A DNA stretch of 64,000 bases from Przewalskia tangutica (GCA_029844215.1 CM056736.1:54373562-54437561), one strand, 5' to 3'; positions 1 through 10,945 are shown, numbered from the stretch's first letter. The notes: generated from the sequence alone by a model not told the origin. Numbers and translations are program-made.

Positions 1-267
1 TTGTTGTGATGGTATTCTTGGAAAGGAGGCTAGCAAAATTGTTGGAATAAATTTGGCTAAAGCTCTAAGGTAATGGTTCCTCCTTTATAATTAGTTTTTA
101 GTGTTGCATGTTAAGAAGAAAGAACTTGTGGTAGTAAATAATGCTCTTAGACTCATTGCATGTAAGAACTATGGTTTGAATGTGAAGGAATTGGTTAAGA
201 AGATATTATGAGCATGTTGTAGCCTAAAAACTACCTTAGAATTGTTAAGTGAATTGTTGTACCTTAT

Positions 268-309
268 GGGGCAGAATTTTACACACCCAAGTTTAGGTGT
301 GTAATCCCC
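268..309 (+). promoter_or_regulatory. LTR leader stem-loop
   Basis: TTACACACC (279-287) pairs perfectly with GGTGTGTAA (296-304) across an 8-base loop. GGGG (268-271) and CCCC (306-309) can extend the stem around an internal bulge. The right LTR repeats it at 8136-8176 with one G.U change. The same layout with different stem bases occurs in LTR A, B and D. Its role is unknown. Confidence 0.6.
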
Positions 310-1046
310 TTTGAAATGTTGGATTATTGAGCCTTAAATGTGGCGTTTGGATGATAAATTCGGCCTTGTGAAAGGTGGCAAAGTATGTAGAAACAAAGGA
401 AATGCTGCCCAATTTTCCATAGAATTTAGTGGCTTTGAGTTTAGATTATTCTACATTGAAGTTAGAGGTTAATAAATGTATCATGGTTATTTTAGGTTGA
501 CATATTACTTGCGGTAGTTTGGACTTAGCAAGTGGATTGACCAAAGAGGTATGTGAAGCTTTCCTATCTCTTGAGCATGAATAGATGAAACTATGTAGTA
601 CGGTAGACGTACAAAATTTGGTATTCTTACTTGTTTTAAGTATATAATGACTTGTTTCGTTTTAAGAATGTATAAGTCCCTTAGTTAGGGGAAAAGTATG
701 ATTTTACTAAAGTGTAGAGTTAATATAACAACTTTATGGAAAGTTGGTTTATTAGCTTCATAAAAGGTTAATGAGAAGAGATTTACTCTAAGTAAGATAA
801 GTATATGGTGAGACAAATTGGTTTTAAAGCATCAATTGCCCAAGAGTTTTATGTATAAAGAAGAGTCATTTTTAAAAGAGTTGAAGCATGTAGTACTTGG
901 GTTAAACTCCTGGTGTTCTTTTATTAAAGATATGATTAAGTGTCTTAAGTAAACTAAAATGAGAGGGTATATGAACAAGACTAATAAGAAGTTATAAGTT
1001 TTCTTAACTTATTTATGATTATGATATGATGACAGTTTGAGCTAGG

Positions 1047-1318
1047 GTAAGAGTATATCTGAGGGGCAAGCCCCAAGATCGTTATACCACCTACTCCAGG
1101 GTAAGAGTATGTCTGAGGGGCAAGCCCCAAGATCGTCATACCACCTTCTTCAGTGTAAGAGTATATCTGAGGGGCAAGCCCCAAGATCGTTATACCATCT
1201 GCTTCAGTGTAAGAGTATATCTGAGGGGCAAGCCCCAAGATCGTTATACCATCTGCTTCTGGGTAAGAGTATATCTGAGGAGAAAGTCTCCAAGATCGTT
1301 ATACCACCTGTTCCGTGG
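1047..1318 (+). repeat. 54-bp tandem array in T1 left LTR, five units
   Basis: The phrase GTAAGAGTAT recurs at 1047, 1101, 1155, 1209 and 1263, an exact 54-base period. Each unit contains GGGGCAAGCCCC, a short perfect hairpin, followed by AAGATCGTTATACCA. The first four units are nearly identical and the fifth has drifted (AGAAAGTCTCC). Confidence 0.9.
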
Positions 1319-2092
1319 ATTTGCTACCCACGATGCGAGGAATACCTCATGCGAGTCCTTATGGGCTTATGTGGGTGAAATAGTCCCATGCGGGCGGCAT
1401 GACCTATGCGAGGAATACCTACGCGGGTCCACAGACCTACGCGTGAAATAGTCCTAGGAGTAGGGGTGCTTATTGATACTACGGGCGAGGTACCCTGTTT
1501 TGATCCTAAGACCCCTATTTTATGCAGTATTATATATATATATACTTGTCACTCTCATTGTTAGTAAGGCACAGTAAAAGGTATTTTGATTTTCTTCTAT
1601 GACTCAAGCTTACTTTTAGACTTATGATATCATTATTACAGTATTTTCCAGCTTTACATACTTGTTACATATTGTGGTAATCGACCCTTCCTAGGGCTGC
1701 GTTCATGCCGCAGGTAAGGGTAAGCAGATTGAGGATCCTCGTTCTTAGGATCACTATTCCGGTGTCAGAAGCTCCATTCCTCCGGAAGCTTGTTTATTGG
1801 TACGGATATTCCCTGATGCTATAGGTATTTTGTACATTCAGGGGTATGGCGGGGCCCTGTCCCGCCACAGTTGTTATCTCAGTAAGTGCGTGGTCACATA
1901 TATGTTTTGGGCTATAAGAACCAGTTGTACTACTCTACTTTGTTAAGTATGCTTTATGGAAAATTTATCTACCGGTGATGTTTACCCTTTCCTCTAAGTT
2001 ATGTGTTATGTATGTTCCACTGCTATTCTCTGACATATACCGATGGTACCCGATAGGTACCGTCGCGCCCCGCGATTGGGTCGTGACAAAAG

Positions 2093-2104
2093 TGGTATCA
2101 AAGC
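2093..2104 (+). promoter_or_regulatory. T1 primer binding site (tRNA-iMet type)
   Basis: TGGTATCAAAGC starts four bases after the LTR terminus. It matches the usual plant initiator-Met primer site TGGTATCAGAGC except for one G-to-A change, in CHG context on the opposite strand. Confidence 0.88.
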
Positions 2105-2293
2105 GCTTAGTCCTCGGAAAGTGTCCACGCATCGTGTCTAGTAGAGTCTTGATTATCGGTGTCGCGCACCACATCTATAATCGAGAGGCTGCAGGATATT
2201 TAGGATTGGTTTCCATTCTTTCACTCTAAGATCGTGCAATAGAGCTGAGTTATAGGTTGAACCTCCTCTGATGTTTTCCTTTATGTATCAGTT

Positions 2294-3550
2294 ATGCCTC
2301 CACGCAAGGCAACCGCGCCCGGCGGCAAGGCACCGAGAGTGCCGCTAGTGGGACGCGAGAGTCACGAGGCACGAGCCCGCCCTACGAGATATGATGTTTA
2401 GGGCGGCGAGTTCCACGTCGCCGCCAAAGCAGAGTTCGAGGCGGCGGACGCGCCATCGAGACCGCGACGAGCCTCCATCCCATAGTCGTGGTCCGAGTAC
2501 GAGATTACGGGAATGATTCGATTCCATCGACCAAAGATAGTGGCAGGGCAGCGACAGAGCGGCGCCAACCCTAGAGCCGACAATTTACGAATTCGGGATT
2601 TCTTGGGTTGTCACCCACCCGAGTTCTATGGTTCGAGATTTGAGGAGGATCCGCAGGAGTTTGTCCGGCAGTTACAGCGGACCATGCAGGTCCTTAGGGC
2701 ATCGGAGACTGAGTCTGTTATACTAGCTTCTTACCGGTTACGCGATATTGCGTTGAACTGGTTTGAGTCATGGGTATTGTCGAGGGGTGAGGATGCTCTT
2801 CCAGCTGATTGGGAGGAGTTCACAGAGGCGTTCCTAGACCACTTCTTGCCTCCTGAGGTGTGGAGAGCCCGCGTAGATAGGTTCTTGACCTTGAGACAGG
2901 ACGGGAGGACTATCAGGGATTACAGCCCGGAGTTCGACTCCTTGGCCAGATATGCGCACACCATAGTAGCTGACATGGCAGACAGGGTTCATCGATATGT
3001 GATGGGGTTAGACCGTCATATGATTACTGCATGCTTGGGGGTGGCTCTTCATCCAGGGATGGATATTGCCAGGATGCAGGCGTACGCACAGGGGATTGAG
3101 GACAGAGAGCGACGCCTAGATTTGGGCCAGCCCAAGAGGCGATGCCAGAGTTCTCGTGGCGATTTTCGAGGCGGCCTCGCAGCAGACTAGGTCCACATTC
3201 CACAAGACAGAGTGCTCCTTCTCGATTTTCCCGGGAGGTCCGATCAGCGAGGTTATTCAGAGCAGTCGTGGCTCCAGACTTGAGTTTTAGGAGGCGAGAC
3301 CAAGACTAATCGAGACCACCTACCTCTCGGCGTTCGACTGAAGAGGTCTCACCCGGGCGAGTGCCGTATGGGTTCGGGAGCATGTTACTCTTGTGGTCAG
3401 CGGGGCCATCTGAAGAAGGATTGTCCGTCCTTAGGCGGCGGGAGCGTTACGGTTCAGCCGACAGGGTCTGTTGCCGGATCTTCATCTTCGATGGTTAGAC
3501 GCCCCGGAGGGCAGGGTACTTATGGGCCAGCCGCGCGCAGGTCGTGGTAG
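2294..3550 (+). pseudogene. gag: T1 gag (capsid, nucleocapsid), disrupted
   Basis: The structural protein that forms the virus-like particle and packages element RNA. It starts with MPPRKATAPGG at 2294, the standard opening for this family and seen again in B, D and E. An in-frame TAG lies at 2399-2401. The same frame stays open from 2513 to 3190 and carries the retrotransposon gag core: DFLGCHPPEFYG near 2610, LNWFESW near 2755, FLDHFLPPEVW near 2833 and YSPEFDSLARYA near 2920. After about 3180 the frame is lost. It reappears as a complete CCHC zinc knuckle (CX2CX4HX4C) at 3383-3424. Breaks at 2399 and near 3190 mean no intact Gag can be read as it stands, although some breaks may be consensus errors at CAG/CTG sites. 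Confidence 0.85.
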
Positions 3551-3639
3551 GGGTTCGATTCTAGCGGTCCTCGTAAGCGCATATATGCTATGTCCAATGA
3601 CAGACCGGGAGGCGTCCCGGATGTCGCCAGTGTACATTA

Positions 3640-4263
3640 TTGGTTTCTTGCTGTGATGTATATGCTTTGATAGATCCAGGTTCTACCTTGTCCTACATAT
3701 CTCCTCATATTGCCAGTAGAATAGGGATAGAGCCCGAGTCCATAAGACCTTTTGAGGTGGCTACGCCAGAGTGATTGATGGTAGGCGAGCGGGTGTATAA
3801 GGCTTGCCCTGTGACTATAGATAGCCGTCAGACTCTAGCCGACTTGATAGAGTTGGATATGACAGACTTTGATGTGATTATGGGTATGGATTGGCTAGCA
3901 TCTTGCTATGCCAACGTGGACTGTAGAGAGAGATTAGTTCGGTTCCAGTTTCCCGGCGAGCCGGTTATCGAGTGGAAGGGGAATACTGCATCGCCGAGGG
4001 GTAAGTTTATTTCTTACCTCAAGGCTAGGAAGATGGTGCGGAAAGGGTATATCTACCATATGGTTCGGGTATTCGATACTGAGGCTGAGATACCGGACCT
4101 TCAGTCAGTTCCGGTCGTTAGGGAGTTTCCAGACGTATTCCCAGACGAGCTTCCGGGTATCCCTCCTGAGAGGGAGATTGAGTTTTGCATTGATTTGGCG
4201 CCAGATACTCGACCGATATCTATTCCGCCATACAGGATGGCACCTGCCGAAGGAGTGAAGGAC
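3640..4263 (+). pseudogene. T1 protease and linker to RT, disrupted
   Basis: A retroviral-type aspartic protease that would cut the Gag-Pol polyprotein. The active-site motif is DPGSTLSY at 3673-3696, with the catalytic Asp at 3673-3675; this family usually has D-S/P-G. The frame meets a TGA at 3772-3774 and then continues open to about 4250 through VIMGMDWLAS near 3877. This leads into the conserved linker FPDVFPDELPGIPPERE near 4130 and PYRMAPAE near 4227, which precedes RT. The frame shifts around 4250, in a stretch where related copies carry clustered CTG/CAG triplets. Domain identity is strong; intactness is not. Confidence 0.82.
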
Positions 4264-4277
4264 CACCAAAGATTTCT

Positions 4278-4937
4278 TTGGAGAAAGGCTTTATTAGGCC
4301 AAGTGTTTCTCCCTGGGGAGCACCAGTGTTATTTGTAAAGAAGAAGGATGGGACGCTGCGTATGTGTATTGATTACAGGCAGCTGAACAAGGTAACTATC
4401 AAGAACAGATATCCCCTCCCCAGGATTGACGATTTGTTTGACCAGTTGCAGGGTGCAAAGTGTTTTTCCAAGATAGACCTGCGGTCTGGTTATCATCAGG
4501 TGCGAGTTAGAGAGATAGATATCCCAAAGACTGCATTCAGGACCCGGTATGGGCACTATGAGTTCAGGGTGATGTCTTTCGGTTTGACCAACGCCCCAGC
4601 AGTATTCATGGACTTGATGAATAGGGTGTTCAGGCCATTCTTGGATATGTTCGTTATAGTGTTCATTGATGATATCTTGGTGTATTCGCGCACAGAGCAG
4701 GAGCATACAGATCATTTGAGGACGGTATTGGGAGTCCTCCGAGACCGGCAGTTGTATGCCAAGTTCTCGAAGTGCGAGTTCTGGTTAGCTTCAGTGGCTT
4801 TCTTAGGGCATGTTATCGGGGCCGACGGTATTCGGGTTGATCTGACTAAGATTGAGGCAGCCAAGACTTGGCCTGCACTCCACTACACCGACGGAGTGCG
4901 CAGCTTTGGGCCTGCGGGTTATTACGGAGGTTTGTAG
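4278..4937 (+). pseudogene. T1 reverse transcriptase core, open but detached from flanking frames
   Basis: RNA-dependent DNA polymerase domain, open for 219 codons. Visible motifs: KGFIRPS; VLFVKKKDGTLRMCIDYR; motif A KIDLRSGYHQVR with catalytic Asp at 4476-4478; FGLTNAPAVFMDLMN; and motif C FIDDILVYS at 4662-4688, the two Asp codons at 4668-4673. The common Ty3/gypsy form is YIDD or FIDD, so the active site looks complete. FLGHVIGADGIRVD near 4800 marks the end of RT. The frame leaves the upstream protease near 4250 and is lost again near 4890, where one base seems to be missing in a TTACAGGAGG-like stretch read as TTACGGAGG. Confidence 0.88.
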
Positions 4938-5466
4938 AGAAGTTTGCTTCTATTTCAAAGATTTTGACTAAGCCGACTCGTAAGCGGCTATGTTCGTGGG
5001 ACGGATACTTGTGAGGAAAGTTTCAGTTGCTAAAGGAGAAGTTGACGACCGCCCAGATTCTTACTCTTCCGAGGGCTTAGATGGATATGTGGTTTTTGTG
5101 CGCGTCGGTGTCGGGCTTGGAGTGCTTGATGCAAAGACGGCAAGGTTATAGCTTATGCATCTCGGCGGCTTAGGAAGCATGAGAAGAACTATCCCACACA
5201 TGACTTGAGTTGGCGCATGATTCATGCCTCAAGATGCGGAGACATTATTTATATGGAGTTCATGTGGACATTTACACAGACCACAAGAGTCTCCAGTACA
5301 TCTTCAGCCAGAGGGAGCTGAACTTACGGCAGAGACGGTGGTTGGAGCTACTTAAGGATTACGATGTTGATATTCTGTACCACCCAGGCAAGGCCAATGT
5401 AGTTGCAGATGCCCTTAGTCGCAGATCGATGGGTAGTCATGCGATGTACGAAATGAGAAGAGGAAT
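4938..5466 (+). pseudogene. T1 RNase H, disrupted
   Basis: RNase H removes the RNA strand during reverse transcription. The first half (4938-5200) is recognisable only in pieces, such as VEKFASISKILTKPTRK just after the RT end, and is interrupted by several stops. From 5210 it is readable: HYLYGVHVDIYTDHKSLQYIF, with the conserved Asp of YTDHKSL at 5279-5281, then RRWLELLKDYDVDILYHPGK and VVADALSRR. These are the standard closing motifs of Ty3/gypsy RNase H. The reading frame differs from both RT and integrase. Confidence 0.82.
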
Positions 5467-7032
5467 ATGTTCCGAGAGTTGCATCAGCTAGCGAGCCTTG
5501 GGGTTCGTTTGGTTGATTCTGATAGTGCTGGAATTCGGGTTCGAGAGGTTGCCGAGTCTTCTATCGTCGAGGAGGTGAAGAGGCGACAATATGAGGATCC
5601 GATTTTGGTACGGTACCGAGATGCCGCTGTTCAGAAAGAGAGGAGTCTATTTGAGGTAGCGCCTGATGGGGTGCTAAGATTCGAGGGCCGGTTGTGTGTT
5701 CCCGATGTGACAGGACTTCGTCAGCAGATTCTGGGGGAGGCACACAGTGCTCGTTATACTATTCATCCGGGGTCGACTAAGATGTATCATGACCTCAGAT
5801 GCGTGTATTGGTGGAATGGCCTAAAGAAGGACGTTGCGGAGTTCGTGGCACAGTGCCCGAATTGTCAGCAGGTTAAGATTGAGCACCAGAAGCCCGGTGG
5901 GCTATTGTAGGCTATTGATATTCCGACTTGGAAGTGGGAGGTGATAAATATGGATTATATTACAGGGCTACCTACCACTCAGAGGAAGCATGATTCCATT
6001 TGGGTGATTGTCGACAGGCTGACGAAATCAGCCCATTTTCTTCCGGTCAGGACGACGTTCTCAGCTGAGGACTATGCCAGATTATATATTAGAGATATTG
6101 TGAGACTGCACGGAGTCCCGGTGTCGATTATATCAGATAGAGGAGCCCAGTTCTCGGCTAACTTCTGGAGGTCTTTTCAGAAGGGATTAGGGACACAGGT
6201 GAGTCTCAGTACGACGTTTCATCCTCAGACCGACGGACAGGCCGAGCGCACTATCCAGACACTTGAGGATATGCTGCGGGCTTGTGTTATTGATTTCAGG
6301 GGTAGCTGGGAGGATCATTTGCCTCTTGTGGAGTTTGCTTACAACAACAGCTACCATTCCAGTATTCAGATGGCGCCTTATGAGGCCTTATACGGGAGGA
6401 AGTGCAGGTCACCGATAGGCTGGTTCGAGGTGGGAGAAGTTCAGTTAGTCGGGCCAGACTTAGTTCAGCAGGCAGTGGATAAGGTGAAGCTTATCCAGGA
6501 GCGGTTGTTGGCAGCTCAGAGTCGGCAAAAGTCGTATGCAGACCATCGGCGTCGACACTTGGAATTTGAGATAGATGATTGGGTTTTTCTAAAGGTATCG
6601 CCCATGAAGGGCGTGATGAGATTTGGAAAGAAGGGGAAGCTTAGCCCAAGGTACATTGGGCCGTATCAGATTATCCGTAGGGTAGGCAGGGTTGCCTATG
6701 AGTTAGATCTGCCGTCCGATTTGGAGGCGGTACATCCAGTTTTCCATGTGTCCATGTTGCGGAAATGTATTGGAGATCCATCTAGAGTGCACCCGGTTCA
6801 TGATGTCCAAGTGACAGAGGAGTTATCGTATGAGGAGAGTCTCATAGCGATACTCGATCGTCAGGTTAGACGACTTCGGACGAAAGACGTGGCTTCCGTC
6901 AAGGTCCTATGGTGGAACGAGAACAGGGAGGAAATGACATGGGAAGCAGAGGATGACATGATGAAGAAGTACCCTCACCTATTTCCTATACCTCCAGGTA
7001 ACCCACTTTCCTGCTTGTTAGTTTTGATTTAG
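5467..7032 (+). pseudogene. T1 integrase with GPY/F region and chromodomain, one in-frame stop
   Basis: Inserts the DNA copy into the genome. One frame runs from 5467 to 7032, broken only by a TAG at 5908-5910. The N-terminal zinc domain shows IHPGSTKMYHDLR and CPNC (5853-5864). The catalytic core has Asp at 5953-5955 (NMDYITGLP), Asp at 6136-6138 (ISDRGAQF) and Glu at 6244-6246 (GQAERT), giving the canonical 35 residues between the second Asp and Glu. A GPYQIIRRVG region near 6661 follows. The end is chromodomain-like: KVLWWNENREEMTWEAEDDM at 6901-6960, then YPHLF. Chromodomains of this class are known to bind heterochromatic histone marks. The stop falls where relatives have CAG, a C-to-T change in CHG context. 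Confidence 0.9.
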
Positions 7033-7132
7033 CATTTACGCTTCAGTATGTTGTGGCTCGTGGAGCTTCTTTATTTGCAAAAGAATAGTTAAGAGGGTCT
7101 ATGTCGAGGTTGTGATTTGAGTAAGCCTAGAA

Positions 7133-7168
7133 GGAACATTCGGGACGAATGTTTCTAAGGGGGGGAGA
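7133..7168 (+). promoter_or_regulatory. T1 polypurine tract with preceding hairpin
   Basis: The purine run AAGGGGGGGAGA (7157-7168) ends just before the right LTR and would prime plus-strand DNA. Directly before it, GGAACATTCG (7133-7142) and CGAATGTTTC (7146-7155) form a 10-pair stem (one G.U) with a 3-base loop GGA. The same hairpin precedes the tract in C, D and E; B has a shortened loop. Confidence 0.8.
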
Positions 7169-7169
7169 A

Positions 7170-9949
7170 TGTTATACCCCGTAGTTCTGACCCTACGTAT
7201 GAGAGCGTACGAAATCATGTAAGACTTAAAATTTTCAAAGGATAGGTTGACGGATTATTCCGGACAGGTTTTAGTCAACTTTGAGGCGGGTTATGACCCG
7301 ATACATTGAGAGTTCCTAAGTGTTTCAAAGGCATATGGCGTAGTTCGTGGAGTCTAGATTCCAACGCAACCAACCGTTCGTCGATAGGACGTCGGAGTAG
7401 AAAGTTATGAGAATTACAAATTCAGTGCGCAGTCGGACAGAAATGTGTTTCGGACAAAGGCGACAGGGCCGCGGCGCCGGATGGAGGGTCGCGGTGCCGA
7501 AAGTACTGAGGGGTCGCTGAAGTTGCAGCGCCGCGGCGCCAGATGCAGGCGCGCGCCAAAGTTCAGAGAGGTCGCGGAGGTTTCAGTGGCCGCGGCGACG
7601 GCCGAGGCGGATTTTTGGGCGGAAAAAACTTAGAACAGTCAGATTTTTCTTTTAAAAGACCTTGGGAGGGTGACAAGTGTTCCCCCCATCTGATTTCTTG
7701 CATGCTATATATTGACCAAGTCTTGAAGACTTGGTCATCTTCCAATTTCTCTCTCTCTCTAAAGCTTAAGCTCCCACTTCTCTCTAAAATCCCAAGAGAC
7801 ATTCTAGCCTTAGGAAAAATCTGAAAAAGGTAAAGGCAAGAAGGAAACTTGTGGCTAGCTTGTGAAGGTTGTTGTGGTGGTATTCTTGGAAAGGAGGCTA
7901 GCAAAATTGTTGGAATAAATTTGGCTAAAGCTCTAAGCTAATGGTTCCTCCTTTATAATTAGTTTTTAGTGTTGCATGTTAAGAAGAAAGAACTTGTGGT
8001 AGTAAATAATGCTCTTAGACTCATTGCATGTAAGAACTATGGGTTGAATGTGAAGGAATTGGTTAAGAAGATATTATGAGCATGTTGTAGCCTAAAAACT
8101 ACCTTAGAATTGTTAAGTGAATTGTTGTACCTTATGGGGCAGAATTTTACACACTCAAGTTTAGGTGTGTAATCCCCTTTGAAATGTTGGATTGTTGAGC
8201 CTTAAATGTGGCGTTTGGATGATAAATTCGGCCTTGTGAAAGGTGGCAAAGTATGTAGAAACAAAGGAAATGCTGCCCAATTTTCCATAGAATTTAGTGG
8301 CTTTGAGTTTAGATTATTCTACATTGAAGTTAGAGGTTAATAAACGTATCATGGTTATTTTAGGTTGACATATTACTTGCGGTAGTTTGGACTTAGCAAG
8401 TGGATTGACCAAAGAGGTATGTGAAGCTTTCCTATCTCTTGAGCATGAATAGATGAAACTATGTAGTACGGTAGACGTACAAGATTTGGTATTCTTACTT
8501 GTTTTAAGTATATAATGACTTGTTTCGTTTTAAGAATGTATAAGTCCCTTAGTTAGGGGAAAAGTATGATTTTACTAAAGTGTAGAGTTAATATAACAAC
8601 TTTATGGGAAGTTGGTTTATTAGCTTCATAAAAGGTTAATGAGAAGAGATTTACTCTAAGTAAGATAAGTATATGGTGAGGCAAATTGGTTTTAAGGCAT
8701 CAATTGCCCAAGAGTTTTATGTATAAAGAAGAGTCGGTTTAAAAGAGTCAAGCATGTAGTACTGGGTTAAACTCCTGTGTTCTTTATTAAAGATATGATT
8801 AAGTGCCTTAAGTAAAGTAAAATGAGAGGGTATATGAACAAGACTAATAAGAAGTTATAAGTTTTCTTAACTTATTTATGATTATGATATGATGTGATTT
8901 GAGCTGGTAAGAGTATATCCGAGGCAAGCCCCAAGATCGTTATACCACCTACCGGGTAAGAGTATGTCTGAGGGGCAAGCCCCAAGATCGTCATACCACC
9001 TTCTTCAGTGTAAGAGTATATCTGAGGGGCAAGCCCCAAGATCGTTATACCATCTGCTTCAGTGTAAGAGTATATCCGGCGGCAAGCCCCAAGATCGTTA
9101 TACCATCCGCCTGCAAAGAGTATATCCGGCGGGAAAGTCTCCAAGATCGTTATACCACTGTTCGTGGATTTGCTACCCACGACGCGAGGAATACCTCATG
9201 CGAGTCCTTATGGGCTTATGCGGTGAAATAGTCCCACGCGGTGGCACACCTATGCGAGGAATACCTCACGCGTCCACAGGACCTATGCGGGTGAAATAGT
9301 CCCAGGAGTATGGGTGTTTATTGATACTACGGGCGAGGTACCCTGTTTTGATCCTAAGACCCCTATTTTATGCAGTATTATATATATATATATTTGTCAC
9401 TCTCATTGTTAGTAAGGCACAGTAAAAGGTATTTTGATTTTCTTCCATGACTCAAGCTTACTTTTAGACTTATGATATCATTATTATAGTATTTTCCAGC
9501 TTTACATACTTGGTACATATTGTGTACTGACCCCCTTCCTCGGGGGCTGCGTTCATGCCACGTGCAAGGGTAAGGCATTGAGGATCCTCGTTCTTAGGAT
9601 CACTATTAGGTGTCGAAGCTCCATTCCTCCGGAAGCTTGTTTATTGGTACGGATATTCCCTGATGCTATAGGTATTTTGTACATTCAGGGGTATGGCGGG
9701 GCCCTGTCCCGCCACAGTTGTTATCTGTAGAGGTCTGTGGTCACATATATGTTTTGGGCTATAAGAACCAGTTGTACTACTCTACTTTGTTAAGTATGCT
9801 TTATGGAAGGCAGCCTTATCGGCTGGCCAGTGATGTTTACCCTTTTTATAAGTTATGTGTTATGTATGTTCCGCTGCTATTCTCTGACATATACCTGACA
9901 GGGTACCCCGGTAGGGTACCAGTCGCGACCCCGCGGTTGGGTCGTGACA
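7170..9949 (+). repeat. T1 right (3') LTR, complete, 2780 bp
   Basis: Starts TGTTATACCCC after the polypurine tract and ends GTCGTGACA. Possible TATA sequence: TATATATT at about 7705-7712, followed by GACCAAGTCTTGAAGACTTGGTC (7713-7735), itself an inverted repeat. Leader hairpin at 8136-8176; 54-bp-type array from 8907 to about 9160 with units shortened at CTG sites; terminal hairpin 9902-9920. Compared with the left LTR it differs mostly by small losses at CTG/CAG triplets. Confidence 0.92.
8907..9160 (+). repeat. 54-bp tandem array in T1 right LTR
   Basis: Counterpart of the array at 1047-1318, five units. Units 1, 4 and 5 are shortened or altered, for example TATATCCGAGGCAAG where the left LTR has TATATCTGAGGGGCAAG. 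Confidence 0.85.
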
Positions 9950-9956
9950 ATAGGCT

Positions 9957-10230
9957 TACATGAAATGGCGTCGTTACATATACGCGATGCAGATGCTCGT
10001 CGTTGTATAGACGAAACATAGATGAAGCCGTTGCATAGGCTTACATGAAATGACGTTATTGCATAGACGTGATGCAGATGCTCGTCGTTGCATAGACGAA
10101 ACATAGACGAAGCCGTTGGATAGGCTCACATGAAATGACGTCATTGCATAGACGCGATGCAGATGCTCGTCGTTGCATAGATGAAACATAGATGAAGTCG
10201 TTGCATAGGCTTAGATGAAAGGGCGTACCT
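9957..10230. repeat. 85-bp tandem array in Ogre leader
   Basis: GATGCAGATGCTCGTCGTTG occurs at 9986, 10071 and 10156, an exact 85-base period over about 3.3 units. Within each unit the short motif TTGCATAG(A/G)C recurs. T1 inserted directly at a copy of CATAGGCTTACATGAAA, so its right flank starts inside the array. Confidence 0.88.
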
Positions 10231-10555
10231 GCTTTGTGACCCATCTGGGTTGAGATAGCGTCATTGCATAGACGTTGTGTGTTTGTAACCCGCATAAGCT
10301 TATTGTTATGCTCCCGCCTTTGCTGATATGAAGATCCTGCACTCAAAGAAAACTAGTGAGTTTTAGGAAATGAGTGGTTGATTCGCGTCGACTTTGTAGC
10401 TTTGGCTCTTGACGCTTGCATGATCAGACTTAAGCAAAAAGTTAGTGCATAATTGTTAAGGCAAAATTGATAACGCATGAATTTATAAGCAATGTAATTG
10501 TATGAGTAGGAATGTTATCCTGTAAAACGTGATGGCGGTTATATTGATGTGATGC

Positions 10556-10880
10556 TGCAAATGCTGAGATTTCATCATTGCACGGACGTGTTGAATGTTG
10601 TGAATGCTTGCTGAATCTTTGTGAGTCTTGTCACGATCTGTGCGGACTTCTTTGAATCTGCGAATGCTTCTTTGAATCTGCGATTGCTGATGTAGTCTCT
10701 GCACGGACTTGCTGGATGTTGTGAATGCTTCTCGAATCTGCGATTCGATGTAGTCTGCGGACCGACTTTGGATCCGTGAATTCTTCTTGCTGAATGTTGC
10801 GATTGCTGATGTAGTCTCTGCACGGACTTGCTGAATGCTGCGAATGCTTGCTGAATGCTAGTCTCTGCACGAACTTAACT
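10556..10880. repeat. Degenerate tandem repeats, about 60/119 bp
   Basis: TGTAGTCTCTGCACGGACTTGCTG appears at about 10691 and 10810 (119-base spacing), with shorter related pieces (GAATGCTTGCTGAATCT, TGCGGACTTCTTTGAATC) between. Several small open frames here are by-products of the repetition. Confidence 0.7.
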
Positions 10881-10945
10881 ATGGCGGAAATTGCTCATAT
10901 CTCTTTTTGGAATAATCAAATGCATTCTGTCGTGCGCGAACCAAT

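Larger units (their letters stand above)
1..2088 (+). repeat. T1 left (5') LTR, partial
   Basis: Matches 7869-9949 nearly base for base, with small indels. It ends in GTCGTGACA just before the primer binding site. It contains a leader hairpin (268-309), a 54-bp tandem array (1047-1318), a block of 'atgcgaggaatacctcatgcg' type motifs (about 1330-1460) and a terminal hairpin (2045-2060). The U3 region and promoter of this copy are outside the window. Confidence 0.92.
1..9949 (+). mobile_element. T1: Ty3/gypsy chromovirus, Tekay/Del-like, left LTR truncated by window edge
   Basis: A long-terminal-repeat retrotransposon. The sequence from position 1 matches the right LTR from about 7869, so the window opens about 700 bases into the left LTR. 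Left LTR (1-2088) and right LTR (7170-9949, 2780 bases) both end in GTCGTGACA, and the right one starts TGTTATACCCC. Between them come a tRNA-iMet-type primer site, gag with a CCHC knuckle, aspartic protease, RT, RNase H, integrase with a GPY/F region and a chromodomain, and a polypurine tract. The domain order protease-RT-RNaseH-integrase-chromodomain is that of Ty3/gypsy chromoviruses; the long LTRs favour Tekay/Del (family knowledge). It lies in the 85-bp repeats of an Ogre leader. The left target duplication is outside the window. Confidence 0.9.

Noticed and set aside
1047..1318. CRISPR-like regular repeats
   Set aside because: Units are contiguous 54-bp tandem copies with no variable spacers, within a plant LTR.
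10483..10870. Overlapping Gln/Arg-rich minus-strand frames
   Set aside because: Direct product of the tandem repeats; no start context or conservation.
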